From Orychophragmus violaceus (lineage: Eukaryota > Streptophyta > Magnoliopsida > Brassicales > Brassicaceae): a stretch of DNA of 64,000 nucleotides. The notes beneath the pieces were generated by a model. It was given only the letters and a program-made list of their open reading frames with translations. It did no database searches and was not told the origin of the DNA. Within the stretch, counting starts at the first letter, position 1; each line of letters starts with the position of its first letter. Positions 45,433 to 56,710 of the stretch are shown one piece after another. The DNA lies in NCBI GenBank assembly GCA_030180135.1, contig CM058235.1:19244720-19308719 (forward strand). Direction: 5' to 3'. Both the position numbers and the translations under genes were made by a program.

Positions 45433-46847
45433 AACCCTCTAGCAACTGCTCCATCATTGCTTCCATCTTGCTCTCATAAGCATTAGCAGCAGGAGGTGCC
45501 TGATAGGAAGATGATACATAGGTTCTCTGATAAGAATTACCTTGCTAAAAAGGCTTCTGATAACCATCATTCTGTCCAAATCCAGAAGAGTTTTGATTGC
45601 TTGTGAAAGCACTTTTCTGTCCACCATTGAAGAACCTATTACCTTGCTGATTACTAAACATGTTTCCTTGGAATCCAGAGCCACAAATGTAGTTCACATC
45701 CTCTTCCTGATGATCTTCTTCAGCTCCAAACACCTCAACATCTTGAGCAAAGTGGACAGCCTTCTTTGCAGTCAACAAACTGTGAACAGTGTCCAGCTTG
45801 TTCCTAATATCAGTCATCTCCAGATTATCAATCTTCCCACCAGACTCTTTCCTTCTCCTATCAGCAGTCTTGGTGCTATTACTACTCACCAAGTTATCAA
45901 TCAATGTCCTAGCTTGCTCAGGAGTCCTTGTGTTGAAATTTCCATTGCTGGAATTGTCCAACGCAGTCTGGTAGTAGAGATCAATACCTCTGAAGAATAT
46001 GCCCAGCAATGTCACTTCAGTGAATCCATGATGAGGACAGTCATGTTGGTACTTCTTAAACCTCATCCAGGTAGTCTTAAGAGGCTCTGTAGGACCTTGG
46101 GTGAAGGTGAGAATATCCTGTCTCGACTGATCAGAGCGAGCATCATCATAAAAGTGCCTCAAGAACTCTCTCTCTCTTCACAGCATCCCATGTAGTAAAC
46201 TTTCCAGGTGCAAGTTGCTTCAGCCAAGCTAAAGCCTCTCCAGCGAGAGAATAGGGGAAAAGCTTAAGGTAGAGAAAATCATAGTTCACCCCATTGTACT
46301 TCATCCCAGTGATGAAGTCTTCAAAGCCATCAATGTGATCCATCGGCTGTTCGTGTGGGAGACCATGGAAAGGATTCTGTCTCAGCAGAGTGTAGTAGAT
46401 AATCTTGATCTCAAAATCATTCCTCTCAAATCCAGGAGGTACAATTGCTGACCGGTTAGCATAGAACTCATCCGGTCGGTTATAGTCAGCAAGAGTCCTC
46501 TCATTAGCAGTAACCATCTGCCTCTAACCTTCGGTTTGAGGTTGAGGTTCAGGTTCAAGGATCACTCGTCCCTCAGCATCAATCCTTTGCCCAGCAGCAT
46601 TGTACGGATTGTTCTGTCGGTCTCTTAGGACGCCTTCAGCATCAGGTATCAGAATCAAGCGATTGTTGTTCATCCTTGCTCGCTGATCCTTTCTGTTTGT
46701 TCTCTCTAGTATAGCAAGTTCCTTAAGTCTGAGATTAACGAGATTCAAGTTTGGATTACTTCTGGTATCATGTGTCTGCATAAACAGTCGGTAATCGTTG
46801 TGCAACAATCGATTCAACTCAAATTCGCCCTGCAACGATCGATTCAA
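45433..46847 (-). pseudogene. gag: Element M Gag
   Basis: Collinear with the element A Gag: FMQTHDTRSNPNLNLVNLRL at the start, then YNAAGQRIDAEGRVI, ADYNRPDEFYANRSAIVPPG, MDHIDGFEDFITGMKYNGV, WLKQLAPGKFTTWDAV, RHFYDDARSDQSRQDIL and EEDVNYICGSGFQGN. Lesions are a TAG at 46,524-46,526, extra bases in a GA run near 46,165-46,180 that shift the frame, a TAG at 45,545-45,547 and a TAG near 45,432. The first usable ATG is uncertain; the frame is open from about 46,847. No CCHC knuckle is seen. Confidence 0.83.
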
Positions 46848-46983
46848 AAGAATGCAACGATCGATGCTAAGCGAAAATCAGACATGCGACAGAGAAAAAC
46901 AGAAAAATTAGTAACCAAAAACAAAAACGAAAAACCTAGTCTAAACCCTAAGTTCAAATCTATCGAAGACTCAAAAGAGTCAT

Positions 46984-46997
46984 CGGCAACGGCGCCA
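46984..46997 (-). promoter_or_regulatory. Element M primer-binding site, tRNA-Asp
   Basis: On the minus strand TGGCGCCGTTGCCG, six bases after the LTR. It is complementary to the tRNA-Asp 3' end over 14 bases and then diverges. Element A matches over 18. Confidence 0.85.
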
Positions 46998-47003
46998 AAA
47001 ACT

Positions 47004-48197
47004 TGATACGATCAGAGTTTTATCCCTAGATCTACACTGCAAGTGCACAGACGTGACAGTAGTATGTAGGGTATCGAATCCACAAAGACTCTAGACCTTA
47101 CGATAGATTGTAGAACGGTCAAGTTAAGCTAGGTGAAATTAATTAGAAACTAAATAGCAAGCAGAAAAGTAAATCAGATAGCAGGAGTGGTTTGTAAGCA
47201 ATCAACTAAAAGCGCTAAGTCTAGGGAGTTCTCAGGAAATCAGACAAGCATATAAATTATCAGTCATGATCAAATTAAGTCCGGTTCTAGAACTCAAACA
47301 CAGATATAGAATTAACCAACTTTCGTTGCGAGAATTCTCTAAGTCTAGTAGCAGAAACCCAAATTTCTTTGCAATTCCTAACAGATTAAACTAGCTTTAA
47401 GTGCAGGTTCGATATGTTCACAATTCAATTAAACCAAATTTCTTTGCGGATAATTCAATTGCTCAACCTAAATAGTTCAGATTCTAAACCACACTTTGTG
47501 TCAATTTAATAACCTAAAGTCTAGATTCTAAGTGATCAGGTTAGAAACTAGTATTAAGCACAATTCAGGTTGAAGAACAATTAAGTTATGAATCCTTAAC
47601 TGATTAATTAATCTAACAAGTCATAAAAACCTTTATGAGAATCCCTAAACCTAACTATGAATCTACTCAGACATGATTAATGAAAACATAATCAATGAAT
47701 AAATAGATTGCATTAAAGAGAGTAAAGAAACAAAGGGGTTCGAAATCTTCTCCAAAAGTAGGAAGCAATACAGGTTCAGATCAGCCCCAAAAGCTCTAAA
47801 ATCACTATGCTGAAAGTATGAGAGCGTATCTAGAATTAAACACCAAAAACCTAATTATAAAGCTCTAATCACGGCTGGGGTTTCTTTGTAATTATTGGAA
47901 ACTTCTGGGTCAAAGTGCAATTTCCAAACTCTTCATTAAACCGCCGAGAATAAGTCTGACTTGCATGTGTGTCGATCGATGCACAAGGTGTGTCGATCGA
48001 TGCAATCCTCTGTTTTGGACAGTGAACTCTATCTCTCGGGTTGAATCTCCAAAATGCTCCAGAATGCGCCATAATCACCAAATCCGCTCCAAACGTGCAT
48101 ATACCTAATAACACCTGTAAAAGACTCTAAAAACACCAAAAGACTCTAAAACATACTTATATCATGGTCTAAAACCGGTGAAAACCATGATATATCA
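47004..48197 (-). repeat. Element M 5' LTR
   Basis: 1,194 bp, intact, TGATACGATC...CCATGATATATCA. The CGATCG pair is at 47,973 and 47,994. A TATA-like motif on the minus strand is at about 47,854-47,860, 139 bp downstream of the pair. Confidence 0.9.
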
Positions 48198-48202
48198 CTT
48201 GC

Positions 48203-49940
48203 GAAGCTTGAGAGAGAGAACAGGAAAGCCTAGAAGCTAACCAAGATGGCTGATCCCAATCGTATAATCCTGTTTAGGGATACTGAAGTGTTCTGAGGAA
48301 TTCAGAGAACCAAGTCTGCAATGCGCTTGGTCAGAGACTGGATGGTGAAGGTAATGTGATTCATGAGCCTGAGAGGCAGATTATTCAGCCTGATGGAGGA
48401 GCTCAAGGTGGACAAGGAAATCCACGAGCTGATGAGCCACCTAATCCTCCTTTTAGGAGGACACTAGCTGATTACAATCGCCCATATGAGTTTTACGCTA
48501 ATAGATCTGCGATTGTGCCTCCTACTTTCGAGAGGAATGAATTCGAGCTTAAGACATCCTACTACACACTCGTGGGGCAGCATCTCTTCAGTGGACTTCC
48601 ACATGAGCACCATATGGACCATATTGAAAAAATTGAGTCTTTGGTCACTAGAATGAAGCACAACGGAGTGAGATACGACTACCTACACTGCAAGCTTTTT
48701 GAACACTCTCTTGGAGGAGAAGCAGCTAACTGGCTGAAGCAGATTCCACCTGGGACTCTTACTACTTGGGATGCAGTGAAGAAGAGTTTTTGCGTCACTT
48801 CTATGATGATGGTAGATCTGAGCAGCTTAGACAAGATCTCTTGGCCTTCAAGCAGGGACCTACAGAGCTTTTAAAGACAGCTTGGGTGAGATTTATGAGG
48901 TACCAGAGAGATTACCCACACCATGGTTTTACTGAGGTCCAGCTGCTGGGCATCTTCTTTAGAGCAGTTGATTTGTGGTACCAGATGGCTCTGGATGCTG
49001 CAAGCAATGGGAACTTCTATACTAAGTCTCCAGAAGAAGCGAAAGAGCTTATTGAGAACTTGATAACTAGCAATAGTGTCAAGAACGCTGATATAGAGAG
49101 ACAGAAATCTGGTGGAAAACATGATAGCTCACAGATAGCTGAGATGAATAAGAAGATTGATCTTCTACTTGGGAAAAAGAATGTGAGTTTTGCTCAGAAT
49201 GTGGATGTTCAGGAGGCTGAAGAAGTGAATTACATAGCTGGAGCTGGTTGTCAAGGTCAGAGGTATGAAAATCAGCAAACAGCTCATTCACCAGAGATTA
49301 CGGTTCTTCATCATATCAGCCTGCTCCTCCTCAAAATGAGCAGAATGATAAGATGATGGGTCTCTTGGAACAGCTTTTAGAAGGACAACAGAACAACATT
49401 GTGGACTTCAATGGAAAAATTGATGCTTTGTACTTGGACTTGAATGGAAAGATTGGATCTTTAAGCACTCATGTGAAGAAGTTAGATGTTCAAGTTCAAC
49501 AGACAGCTGGAGCAATACAAAGACAAAATGGAGCTGGGAAAGCTGATAAGAAGCAATATGTTAATGCTGTGATCACAGGAGATGAGATTGACTTGCTGGA
49601 AAAAGAAGAGAGCATAATCTCAAATTTTCTGGATGAATGTTGTCTGTCTGAGACATGCGTCGATCGACACACCCTCGATGTCGATCGATTCACCCCCGAT
49701 ACGTCTGATGAATTTGACCATAATCGCCTTGTGTCAATCGACACATCCTATGCATCGATCGACACAGATCGCAGACAGAACCATAAACCTACAACAGTCC
49801 CAGAACGAGTCTACAAGCCTTCTGATTCATATTCCAAGGCTCTTAAACTGTCTAAACAGGAGCTAGACGTGGCTAACTGCATCAAAGTGATGGAAAAGAA
49901 GCTGATTCAGATTACGGAGAAAATTCCAGACCCATGAGCT
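48203..49940 (+). pseudogene. gag: Element P Gag, main part
   Basis: Resumes the gag interrupted at 40,451. It has early stops (TAG at codon 10 and TGA near 48,294). The long frames 48,356-48,874 and 48,766-49,356 are two phases of one Gag: ADYNRPYEFYANRSAIVPPT, MDHIEKIESLVTRMKHNGV, WLKQIPPGTLTTWDAV, then after a frameshift near 48,780 FLRHFYDDGRSEQLRQDLL and EEVNYIAGAGCQG. Another shift near 49,290 leads to 49,353-49,937, with the coil (LDLNGKIGSLSTHVKKLDVQ) and a linker carrying two CGATCG pairs (49,661/49,682 and 49,735/49,756) that encode SIDT/DRHT-type repeats. Ends at TGA 49,935-49,937. Confidence 0.83.
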
Positions 49941-50686
49941 TTTGTGTTAGAGACTAATCCATCTCTAAGGACAGATTCAAGGAATCTCCATGTGACTTAG
50001 GATCTGGTGTGAATCTCATGCTATACTTTGTGGCTGTGAGATTGGGAATGATGGATTTCCATCCTACTAGGATCTCTCTTATCCTAGCTGATCGTTCAAA
50101 TAAGTATCCGGAAGGAGTTCTTGAGGACATTCCTGTCAGAGTTGGAAACTACTTGATTCCAACGGACTTTGTAGTGATGAAGTATAACATTGAGCCAGCT
50201 GATCCTTTGCTACTTGGTAGGCCTTTCTTAGCTACTGCTGGAGCTGTGATTGATGTGAGACATTGACTGATTAATCTCCATCTGGGAGACAAGGCTTTGA
50301 GGTTCAAGATGGATAAGCTGCAGAAATCCACCATTGATGGACAGAGCTTCAGTGTGGAAGTGGAACCAGAGATTCCTATTGGAGAAGAGAAGATGGCAGT
50401 TCATTCTGAACTTGCTCTAAAATCTTCAGAGCCTGCAACTGCTCTTAAGCAGAAAGCTTTAGTTCTCTCTCATCCGCCAAAGCACAGGTATGATAACTCT
50501 AGACTCAAACCTCCTAATCACCAAACTGTGACTGCAGGAAAACGCAGTATCCCACCCTCGCTTCGCTCCCACCCTGGTTCTCTTCGCCCTTATCTTGGGA
50601 GATCTCATGATCCGAAAGCTTATACGCCACCTTGGCTGAAGAGACATTCACAGAGACACTCAAAGTCTCTGTTGAATCCACCATAA
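49941..50686 (+). pseudogene. Element P protease with conserved tail
   Basis: Broken frames encode DLGSGVNLMLYFVAVRLGMM, LADRSNKYPEGVLEDIPVRV, LLLGRPFLATAGAVIDVRH, a TGA, and then LINLHLGDKALRFKMDKLQK. The last frame (50,297-50,686) ends in LGRSHDPKAYTPPWLKRHSQ and RHSKSLLNPP. This is the same protease plus tail architecture as element M. The stop at 50,684-50,686 is followed 18 bases later by the double hairpin. RT and integrase are absent. Confidence 0.8.
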
Positions 50687-50704
50687 GTCCGATCTCCTTT
50701 CCAT

Positions 50705-50752
50705 AGTCAAGCTATTGACTTTAAACAAGCGCTGAGTGGGAAGCAACCCACT
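50705..50752 (+). promoter_or_regulatory. Double hairpin after protease stop (P)
   Basis: AGTCAA-GCTA-TTGACT (50,705-50,720), 14-base linker TTAAACAAGCGCTG, then AGTGGG-AAGCAA-CCCACT (50,735-50,752). The linker sequence is identical to that of element A. Confidence 0.6.
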
Positions 50753-52003
50753 ACTAGGTTCGTTTTTATTTTCATTTTTCGTTTTGATTTTGTTGCTTTG
50801 ATTTTTCTGTTTTGGTGTGTTCAAAAGCGTGAGAAACAGGCAGAATCGCCTTGCATCGATCGACATACATTTTGCATCGGTCGACACAGTTGCGATTTAC
50901 AGTTTGCCGATTCAATTGCGGTTCAGATACCGATTATCTACATAACCGCGGCCATATTCGCCTTGCATCGATCGACACCCTAGTGGCATCGATCGACACA
51001 GGCCGACAACAGGTAAGTGTTCTGACCCTTTTCGGATTCTCTTAATTCTGATTTTTCTTCTCACCAATCCTAAGCTTGACACCACTGGGGACAGTGTGTT
51101 TCAAGTGTGGGGTAGGTAGCTACTTACGCACCGCTTCTTGTTTTCTTAGAGTCAGTCCAATGTGTTTTATTGAGTCAAATTGAATAGGAAACGAGGACTT
51201 TTTGAGGAGATTACCACACTTGCAGGAACTTAAGTAACCATCGGATGATTTGCAGATGATCTATGACTATTAGAAAACCCAACACGGACCAGCCTACTGA
51301 GGACACCCATATCACTTCAAGTATTCAAAGAATCCATTACTTGACTTCACCTTTAACTTGACTTAATTTTCTTACCTATGGGCTTGGTATGCTTTGGATC
51401 GGATTCCTCTGTTGGTTCTGGCACAGCTTGTAAACCTGTCTGATTATGGTTCCCTTCTCCCCTGCCTCTAAAAAAAAAAAAGAGAGATAAACTGAGGATA
51501 AGCTAGTAGCTTCGAAGTGGTCACGGGAGTGGTAGAGACCCCTATTACCTCCTGTGCATCCATGGAAACATGTCCAAAGTACACCCCAATAAGGGAAGAG
51601 CACTGATAGAAAAAATAAAATGATACCCAGTGGGGAAAAATCAGTGCTAAGGAAGGGAAAAGGAGAAGAAAGGAACCAGAAGCAACAGTTGAGTGGTCAG
51701 GTGCTAATAGAGTAAGAATCCATGTGTTCTTTGATCGATACCCATAGGTGAGACCGCACTTAATAGCTTATAGAAGTCAGTATGGTGAATTTGAATGCTC
51801 TGAATGTGATTGTGGAGTTTACTCAGGATAGTTGATAAGTGTGGGGGAATTATATGTTGGTATTGATGTCTGCAGGTTTATTTTCATGTGGCTTACTAGG
51901 GGGAATATGAGTATGGTGCTTCTACGATGAAACGAGCTTCTGAAGTTTTCAAACTTCTTCTCCTAATCTTGGTTTTCTGTTTGCTTGAGGGCAAGCAAAA
52001 TCT
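50753..52003 (+). other. Element P untranslated trailer
   Basis: No conserved frame. It contains two CGATCG pairs (50,857/50,878 and 50,969/50,990) and the CACTG-GGGA-CAGTG hairpin near 51,083-51,096. It is homologous to the M trailer in reverse orientation. The frame at 51,376-51,603 (minus) is an unconserved shadow. Confidence 0.7.
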
Positions 52004-52017
52004 AAGTGTGGGGGAGT
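52004..52017 (+). promoter_or_regulatory. Element P polypurine tract
   Basis: AAGTGTGGGGGAGT, directly before the 3' LTR. Second-strand primer position. Confidence 0.85.
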
Positions 52018-53181
52018 TGATATATCATGGTTTTTAGGACTTTTAACCATGGTATATGTCTTTGTTATCGAGTCTTTTAGAGTCTTTTGGAGTCCTTTTA
52101 TGTGTTTTTACAGGTCTAGGTACGTTTAGAGCGGATTTGGACATTATGGCACATTCTGGAGCTATATGGAGCATTTACCCGAGAAGAAGAGGTCACTATC
52201 GAAAACAGAGTTTTGTGTCGATCGACACATCTCGTGCATCGATCGACACAGACGCGAGTAAGGGTTTTCTCGGCGGTTTAATGAAGAGTTATGGAATTTG
52301 CACTTTGGCCCAGAAGTTTCTCATTATTACAAAGAAGCCCCAGCCATGATTAGATCATTATATTAGTGTTTTTAAGCCATTGTTTAGGCTACGCTTTATT
52401 TACATTCAGAGAGTTTTAGGGTCTGGTCTTGTACTTGAGAGAGAAGAGATTTCGAACCCCTGTTTCTTATTCTGTTTTATGATATTTGGTTTTCTATTCA
52501 TCATGTATTTTGTTTCATCTTTCATGTCTGAGTAGTTTACAAGTTAGTTTAGGGATTCTCACAGGATTTCATGGAATTATAGGTTGATCAATCTGTAGGG
52601 ATTCATATCTGTTAGTTCTTCATCTAGGGTTGTTCTTAATGCTTGATCTGAACTGGCCACTTAGATTATTGATGTTATGTTGATTTCTGCAACGAAAGTT
52701 GATTAATTAACTAGAAAGAACCTAGATGAGCAATTTGACTATTCGCAAAGAAATTTGGCTTAGGAGAATTGTGAACAAAAGAACCTGAGATTAATGCTTG
52801 TTTATAACTCTAGGATTCGCAACGAAAGTTTGCTTGCTAGGTTGTTAGACATAGATAATATTCGCAACGAAAGTTGGTCTAATATAATTATGTGATTCTA
52901 GTTCTAGAACAGTTCTTAATTAGATCATGATTGATTGGTCGCCTATATTCCTGATTTCCTGAGAACTCCCTTGACCTGGCGCTTTGCTTGATTGATTTAC
53001 ACCGCTTACTTTATTCTCTGTTCTGATTTACTGCTTTCTTACTACTGTTTCTTAGCTTAATTCGACATTTTATAATCTATCGTAAGATCTTGAGTCTATG
53101 TGGATTTGATACCCTATATACTACTGGTTCACGTTTGTGCACTTGCAGTGTAGATCTGGGGATTAAAACCTGATCGTATCA
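52018..53181 (+). repeat. Element P 3' LTR
   Basis: 1,164 bp, TGATATATCATGG...GATCGTATCA, followed by ATAAC. The CGATCG pair is at 52,219 and 52,240, with a TATA-like motif at 52,359-52,365 (140 bp after the first site). It differs from the 5' LTR at many more positions than the copia LTRs differ from each other, so P is older. Confidence 0.9.
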
Positions 53182-54316
53182 ATAACCTTATCTAGTTTAC
53201 TCCCATCTCATTTTCCTTATGGTCTTCCTGACTTCATTTTCATCAAATGCACTACTTGGTTTAGAAGTTCTGGTTCTTGATGATTAATAGCATGTTTCTT
53301 TGCGACGCATGGATTCTTTCCTGAGATAAAGGTTTCATACATACTTCATGTTCCATATGTTGGGTGGTAAGGGTAGCATTGACCATTTGAGCATCAATTT
53401 CTTCAACGTGTCTTTATTCCTCCAGAAGTCTGATTCTTTCTTTGCAGTGCTTTCAGAAGGGTCCGAAAAGTTCTAGTATTGGATCATGACTTCCCTTTGT
53501 ACCCCCAATGCATCAGAAAGAGATTGTTAGGGAATCACCTCCGCATGACCAATAATCTCGTCATCTTTCTCCGAAAGAATGAGTCTTAGTCTTGAATAAG
53601 CTGAGATTGTGTGTTTATATGTCCATGAAGATTTCTTAGAATCTAGTGTTATGGCCTTTTTAAACCAAACTTTCTGAGCTAGAGACTGATAAGAACGTTG
53701 AGATGGGAACTCTCTCTGATATGGGCTAAGGTTAGACACTTCTTTTTTCTTATATGATCATAGTATGAGTTGGAATTATATGAACCTCTATTAGCCCTTA
53801 CAAAAGGGGTAGATGGAGTCATTGACTCTTCTATAACTTGAGTGCAAGTTGGATGAGGTTCTAGCGTTTGAATGATGGGATAATCTCAAGTCATTTCATT
53901 GACTTGTGTTGTGGCGCAATGGCTGTTATGTGGTTATCATGAGGACCATACTTTTCACTCGTTGAGAGAACCACATGAGCAAGTGGCGCATTTGGATGAA
54001 GCGCTAAGAAGTCTTTTAGTTCATAGGCTAACTTGTGCCAAAATGACCAACTTTCTAGCTTTTCATAAATCAGTGTCTCTCCACCTCTTCTCCATTGTCA
54101 AACTCGACAATAAATGAGGTAATAAGAGGTTTTAGCCCACCTACTTATACTTTGATTCTTGAAGGATTTAGGGATATTTCTAGAGCTTAGAAATGACCAA
54201 TATTCCTAACAATATTAAGTAATGTCGCTTCAGACCACATATGAAGTGGGATTCCTTCCACATTAATCCAAATGGGGATACATGAAGGGAATGATCATGT
54301 CGTTGTGGGCTCCCAC
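53182..54316 (-). pseudogene. LINE-2 ORF1, C-terminal part
   Basis: On the minus strand, near 54,180-54,280, the sequence encodes PIWINVEGIPLHMWSEATLL followed by NIVRNIGHF, the second half of the DUF4283 domain of plant LINE ORF1 proteins ('..W+...GIPLH.W......IG..+G'). The rest (53,190-54,170) is decayed linker toward ORF2. The right end is CCCAC, the target site of the solo LTR that follows. ORF1 proteins of LINEs bind the element RNA. Confidence 0.7.
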
Positions 54317-55508
54317 TGATAGGTTCTAAGTTTTACCCTATTCTAAACTGCAAGTGCACAGTATAGTCAAAGTAGTATATAGGGTTATCGAATCCACAGG
54401 GACACTTGGTCTCAATAGATCAGAACAGTAGAGATTAATACTAGAAATAAGTAGATGGTGAAGTAAATAAATTGCGAAGCAAGAAAGTAAACAGTAGCAA
54501 GTTGGTTATGAAAGCAATAAACTAAAATCGTCAAGCCTAGGGTATTCTCAGGAAATCAGACAAGCAGACAAGTTAATCAGTCAGAATCTAATTAAACTCA
54601 GTTCTAGAACTCAAATCACGGAAATAGAATTAACCAAATCTCTTTGCGAAAACTCTCTAAGTCTAAGTGCAGCAACCCAAATCTCTTTGCAATTACTAAC
54701 AGATTAAACTAGCATTAAGCTCAAGTTTGATATGTTCACAATTAAACTAAACCAAATCTCTTTGCGAATAATTCAATTGTTCAACCTAAATAGTTCAGAT
54801 TCTAAAACACACTCTCGTGTCGAATTTAGCAACCTAAGATCTAGATTCTAATTGATCAGGTTAGAACTAGCATTAAGCACAATTTAGTTTGAAGAACATT
54901 CTAATCATATGAATCCTTAACTGAATTAAACAAGTCTAGCAAGTCATCAAACCCTAATGAGAAACCCTAAACTTAACTATGGATCTACTCAGACATGATT
55001 GATGAAAACATAATCATAGAAATAATAGATTGCATATAAGAGAATAAAATATCAAAGGGGTTCGAAATCTTCTCCAAAATAAGTGAATACAGGAAATAGA
55101 TCAGCCCCAAAAGCTCTAAGAATCTCTTAGCTCTAAGTATGAAAGCGTAAGTAAATTAAACCCCAAAATCCTCTATATATAAGCATAATCTCGGCTGGGG
55201 CTTCTGTGTAAATACTGGAACTATTCTGGGCCTCTTTGTAAATCTTCATAACTTGTTAAACCGACGTGTACGGCCCATCTCGCTAGTGTGTCGACCGATG
55301 CACAAGGTGTGCCGGTCGATGCTTGATCAATAAATCGAACAGTGAGTTAAGCTCTCGGCCAAAACGTCCCAAAAGTCTCAAAATGCTCCAAATATCTCCA
55401 ATTAGCTCCAAACCTGATTAAACCTGTAAAAGACTCTAAACGAACACAAAAGACACTAAAAACACATCTATATCATGGTATAAAATGGGTAAAAACCATG
55501 ATATATCA
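54317..55508 (-). mobile_element. Solo element-A-type LTR, minus orientation
   Basis: A 1,192-bp LTR with CCCAC on both sides (54,312-54,316 and 55,509-55,513), so a solo LTR. It is related to 28,129-29,321 but clearly diverged. The paired palindrome is decayed to CGACCG (55,292) and CGGTCG (55,313) but keeps the 21-bp spacing. A TATATATA box on the minus strand is at 55,174-55,182, 136 bp away. It interrupts the LINE-2 ORF1 frame. Confidence 0.9.
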
Positions 55509-55513
55509 CCCAC

Positions 55514-55560
55514 CTTTGTAGAATAACAATCCAACGAGAAAAATGGTAAGGCCAATTATC
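55514..55560 (-). pseudogene. LINE-2 ORF1, 47-bp middle piece
   Basis: This short piece lies between two insertions. On the minus strand it encodes DNWPYHFSRWIVILQRW, the centre of DUF4283. Its right edge (TTATC, 55,556-55,560) matches 62,795-62,799. Its left edge (CCCAC) matches the solo LTR duplication. With both insertions removed the ORF1 frame reads on into both neighbours. Confidence 0.75.
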
Positions 55561-56694
55561 TTATGTGCTCTAATTTTTCATAGAAACTATCATGCAAAGG
55601 CACAAAATATGCAAAATAATACAAAGGGTTATTGATCCCATAAAGACTCAAGATTGACACAATAGATCTTTTGATTCGAATTAAACTAAAAATAACTATT
55701 ATAAGTAATCAAGCAGTAAACGAGTGTGTGTAAACAAAAGAAAGAAAAGCTAAGCTCTAAGAACTCTCATAAAATCACACATGCATGTCAATCAATCAGT
55801 CATAATTCTGCTATGTCCTATGACTCAAAACACAGTGTAAAAGTCAACCAGTTTTAGCTACGGAAACTATCTATATATAATAACCAAAAAATCCAAATTC
55901 CTTTTATGAATTCAAGTTATTATACATGCAATTATTCCAAGCTTGATATGTCCACAAATTCCTTAAACCAAATTCCTTTGTGAATAGAGTACAATTTGCT
56001 AATCTAAGGTTCTTTCTAGGAAAATAACCAAATTTCGTTACAAGAATTAATGTATTTTCAATAATCTACGTGTCTAATTCGGATCAAGCATTAATCACAA
56101 CGTAAGGTGAAGAACTAGAGTTTCAGAATCATTAACTAATCAATCAACTTAGCAAACCATGAAATACCTTCTGAGAAACGTTAAACATAACTATAAAACT
56201 ACTTAGACATGCTTATTGAATATAAGTGAAACCATGAAATACCTTCTAAGAAACGTTAAACCTAACTAGAAAACTACTTATTTATTTGGAGTCTCACATC
56301 TCTCCCCAAAATCTCTTAAGCAACCTCTCTCTTAAAACCAAAGTAAAAAATAAAGTATAGCCTAAACAATAGTTGGATATCCTATTATAATAATAAAATT
56401 CATGATCCATGCATTTTTGTAAATATATGAAACTTCTAGACAAAAGTGCAAATCTCTTAAAAGCTCGCAAGAAATTTTGTCACAATGGGTGTCGACCGAC
56501 ACCAAGTACGGATGAAACCAGTGAACTCTGTGGAATCTTTATGTTCTTCAGATTAACTCCAAAAGCTCACAAACCTGATTAGCTCCATCTCGTACCCGAG
56601 ACTTGCAAAGACTCTAAAAGAGTCCAATACACTTAAAAACTATATATACAAGAAATACATTATGATCAAAAACCAATAAAACCATGATAGATCA
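55561..56694 (-). repeat. Element O 3' LTR
   Basis: A diverged LTR ending CCATGATAGATCA, followed by a decayed polypurine tract (56,695-56,710). Its landmarks (AAATTCCTTTGTGAATA, TAATCACAACGTAAGGTGAAG) recur in 61,805-62,794. A CGACCGACACC half-site is at 56,493. Confidence 0.7.
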
Positions 56695-56710
56695 ACTCCT
56701 CAGACGTAGA

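Larger units (their letters stand above)
40452..48197 (-). mobile_element. Non-autonomous Athila-like element M (Gag-PR only)
   Basis: A minus-strand element with CTTGC on both sides (40,447-40,451 and 48,198-48,202). The 5' LTR is 47,004-48,197. The 3' LTR is 40,452-41,120 plus 42,319-42,846, split by an A LTR. The primer site (46,984-46,997) is complementary to tRNA-Asp over 14 bases. It has broken gag, a long protease frame, the 3' double hairpin, an untranslated trailer (42,862-44,160) and a polypurine tract. There is no RT or integrase. The layout is the same as element P. Confidence 0.9.
38979..53181 (+). mobile_element. Non-autonomous Athila-like element P (Gag-PR only)
   Basis: A complete element with ATAAC on both sides (38,974-38,978 and 53,182-53,186), LTRs of 1,168 and 1,164 bp, a tRNA-Asp-type primer site (40,153-40,167) and a polypurine tract. 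Without the nested M and A pieces it is about 6.5 kb. It encodes a broken Gag and protease and then goes straight to the 3' double hairpin and a 1.25-kb untranslated trailer. No RT, RNase H or integrase is present. Element M interrupts it at the gag start. It probably relied on proteins of an A-like relative. Confidence 0.9.
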
